From: Nesterenkonia sandarakina | Lineage (GTDB): Bacteria; Actinomycetota; Actinomycetes; Actinomycetales; Micrococcaceae | DNA: 64,000 nucleotides | Reading direction: 5' to 3' | Assembly: GCF_013410215.1 (NCBI RefSeq) | Contig: NZ_JACCFQ010000001.1 | Coordinates: 2,666,001-2,730,000, forward strand | In this document: piece after piece, positions 63,651 through 64,000 of the stretch | Layout: the number at the start of each line of letters is the position of its first letter | Numbering within the stretch: the first letter of the stretch is position 1 | Notes under the pieces: generated by a model | What the model was told of the DNA's origin: nothing | Seen by the model: only the letters and a program-made list of their open reading frames with translations | Databases searched by the model: none | Translations under genes and position numbers: made by a program

Positions 63651-64000
63651 GTGGCCCAGGCGCTGATCATTGTCGACGTGCAGCAGGACTTCTGTGAGGG
63701 CGGAGCACTCGCGGTCGCGGGCGGGGCTCAGGTCGCCAGCGAGATCAGTGAGTTCCTCGAGGACAGCTATGCCGAGTTCGACGCGATACTGACCACCCAG
63801 GACTGGCACATCGATCCGGGCCCGCATTTCTCCGCGACCCCGGATTTCACGGTGAGCTGGCCCGAGCACTGCGTGGCCGGCACCCCGGGTGCGGAGCTGC
63901 ATCCCAACCTCGACACCGAGCACGTGGACGCCCGGTTCCTCAAGGGGCTCTACTCCGACGGCTACTCCGGGTTCGAAGGACTTGAGGGCGACCCGGAGAA
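63651..64000 (+). CDS. pncA: Nicotinamidase, C-terminus cut by window edge
   Basis: The frame is open from GTG 63651 to the right edge (116 residues seen). AQALIIVDVQQDFCEGGALAV carries the catalytic Asp near residue 9, TTQDWHIDPGPHFS the metal-binding Asp and His near 50-57, and DARFLKG the catalytic Lys near 101. The catalytic cysteine lies beyond the window. AGGAGG stands just upstream. The enzyme hydrolyses nicotinamide to nicotinate, the substrate of the nearby nicotinate phosphoribosyltransferase. Possible cotranscription with the flavoprotein gene 74 bases upstream is not certain. Confidence 0.9.
   Translation, partial: MAQALIIVDVQQDFCEGGALAVAGGAQVASEISEFLEDSYAEFDAILTTQDWHIDPGPHFSATPDFTVSWPEHCVAGTPGAELHPNLDTEHVDARFLKGLYSDGYSGFEGLEGDPE

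Overview
This is 64 kb of high-GC chromosomal DNA from an actinobacterium of the order Micrococcales, most likely family Micrococcaceae (a Nesterenkonia- or Arthrobacter-like organism; the genus is a guess). The evidence is gene content and order shared with other actinobacteria: folC-DUF4233-ndk, gcvH-garA-ftsR-bifunctional nuclease-merR, tig-clpP1-clpP2-clpX, clpS-DUF2017-murI-MBL-rph-rdgB, mycothiol enzymes (mycothione reductase and an Rv2466c-type oxidoreductase), and a translational T-box in front of ileS. I see no insertion sequence, prophage, CRISPR array or rRNA.

Region 1-13.8 kb is a cell-surface polymer locus. On the minus strand, reading from 9.3 kb toward position 1, lie an acyltransferase with an SGNH domain, two tandem cyanophycin-synthetase-like ATP-grasp ligases, a TupA-like ATP-grasp protein, a nucleotide-sugar dehydrogenase, and a large glycosyltransferase that runs off the left edge. 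A second acyltransferase-SGNH protein and a two-gene polysaccharide ABC exporter leave on the plus strand. The combination of uronic-acid formation with three carboxylate-amine-ligase folds suggests a wall or capsule polymer carrying amide-linked amino acids, by analogy with teichuronopeptide. This is the most novel part of the window.

Region 13.8-31.7 kb holds ndk, DUF4233, folC and ileS with its T-box, a sodium:solute symporter with a 43-residue membrane partner, an MgtC-like protein, valS, a short-chain dehydrogenase, a mycothiol-linked DsbA-like oxidoreductase, mycothione reductase, a small monooxygenase, a ParA-like ATPase and a MerR regulator. Region 31.2-42.7 kb continues with the bifunctional nuclease, FtsR, GarA and GcvH, then a trehalose-type ABC importer (lpqY-sugABC), clpX, clpP2, clpP1, tig and tRNA-Pro.

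Region 42.9-64 kb has tRNA-Lys, a peroxiredoxin, tRNA-Leu, an orphan Tat-exported peptide-binding protein, mqo with an alpha/beta hydrolase, an sbcD-sbcC-permease operon, a degenerate ADP-ribosylglycohydrolase-like protein, the clpS-to-exonuclease operon, nicotinate phosphoribosyltransferase, and an HTH-cupin regulator divergent from a thioredoxin-reductase-like flavoprotein. A nicotinamidase runs off the right edge. Several genes lack a Shine-Dalgarno sequence and have a -10-like hexamer 6-8 bases before the start codon, which suggests leaderless transcripts. All functions are inferred by reading the sequence; no database search was run.
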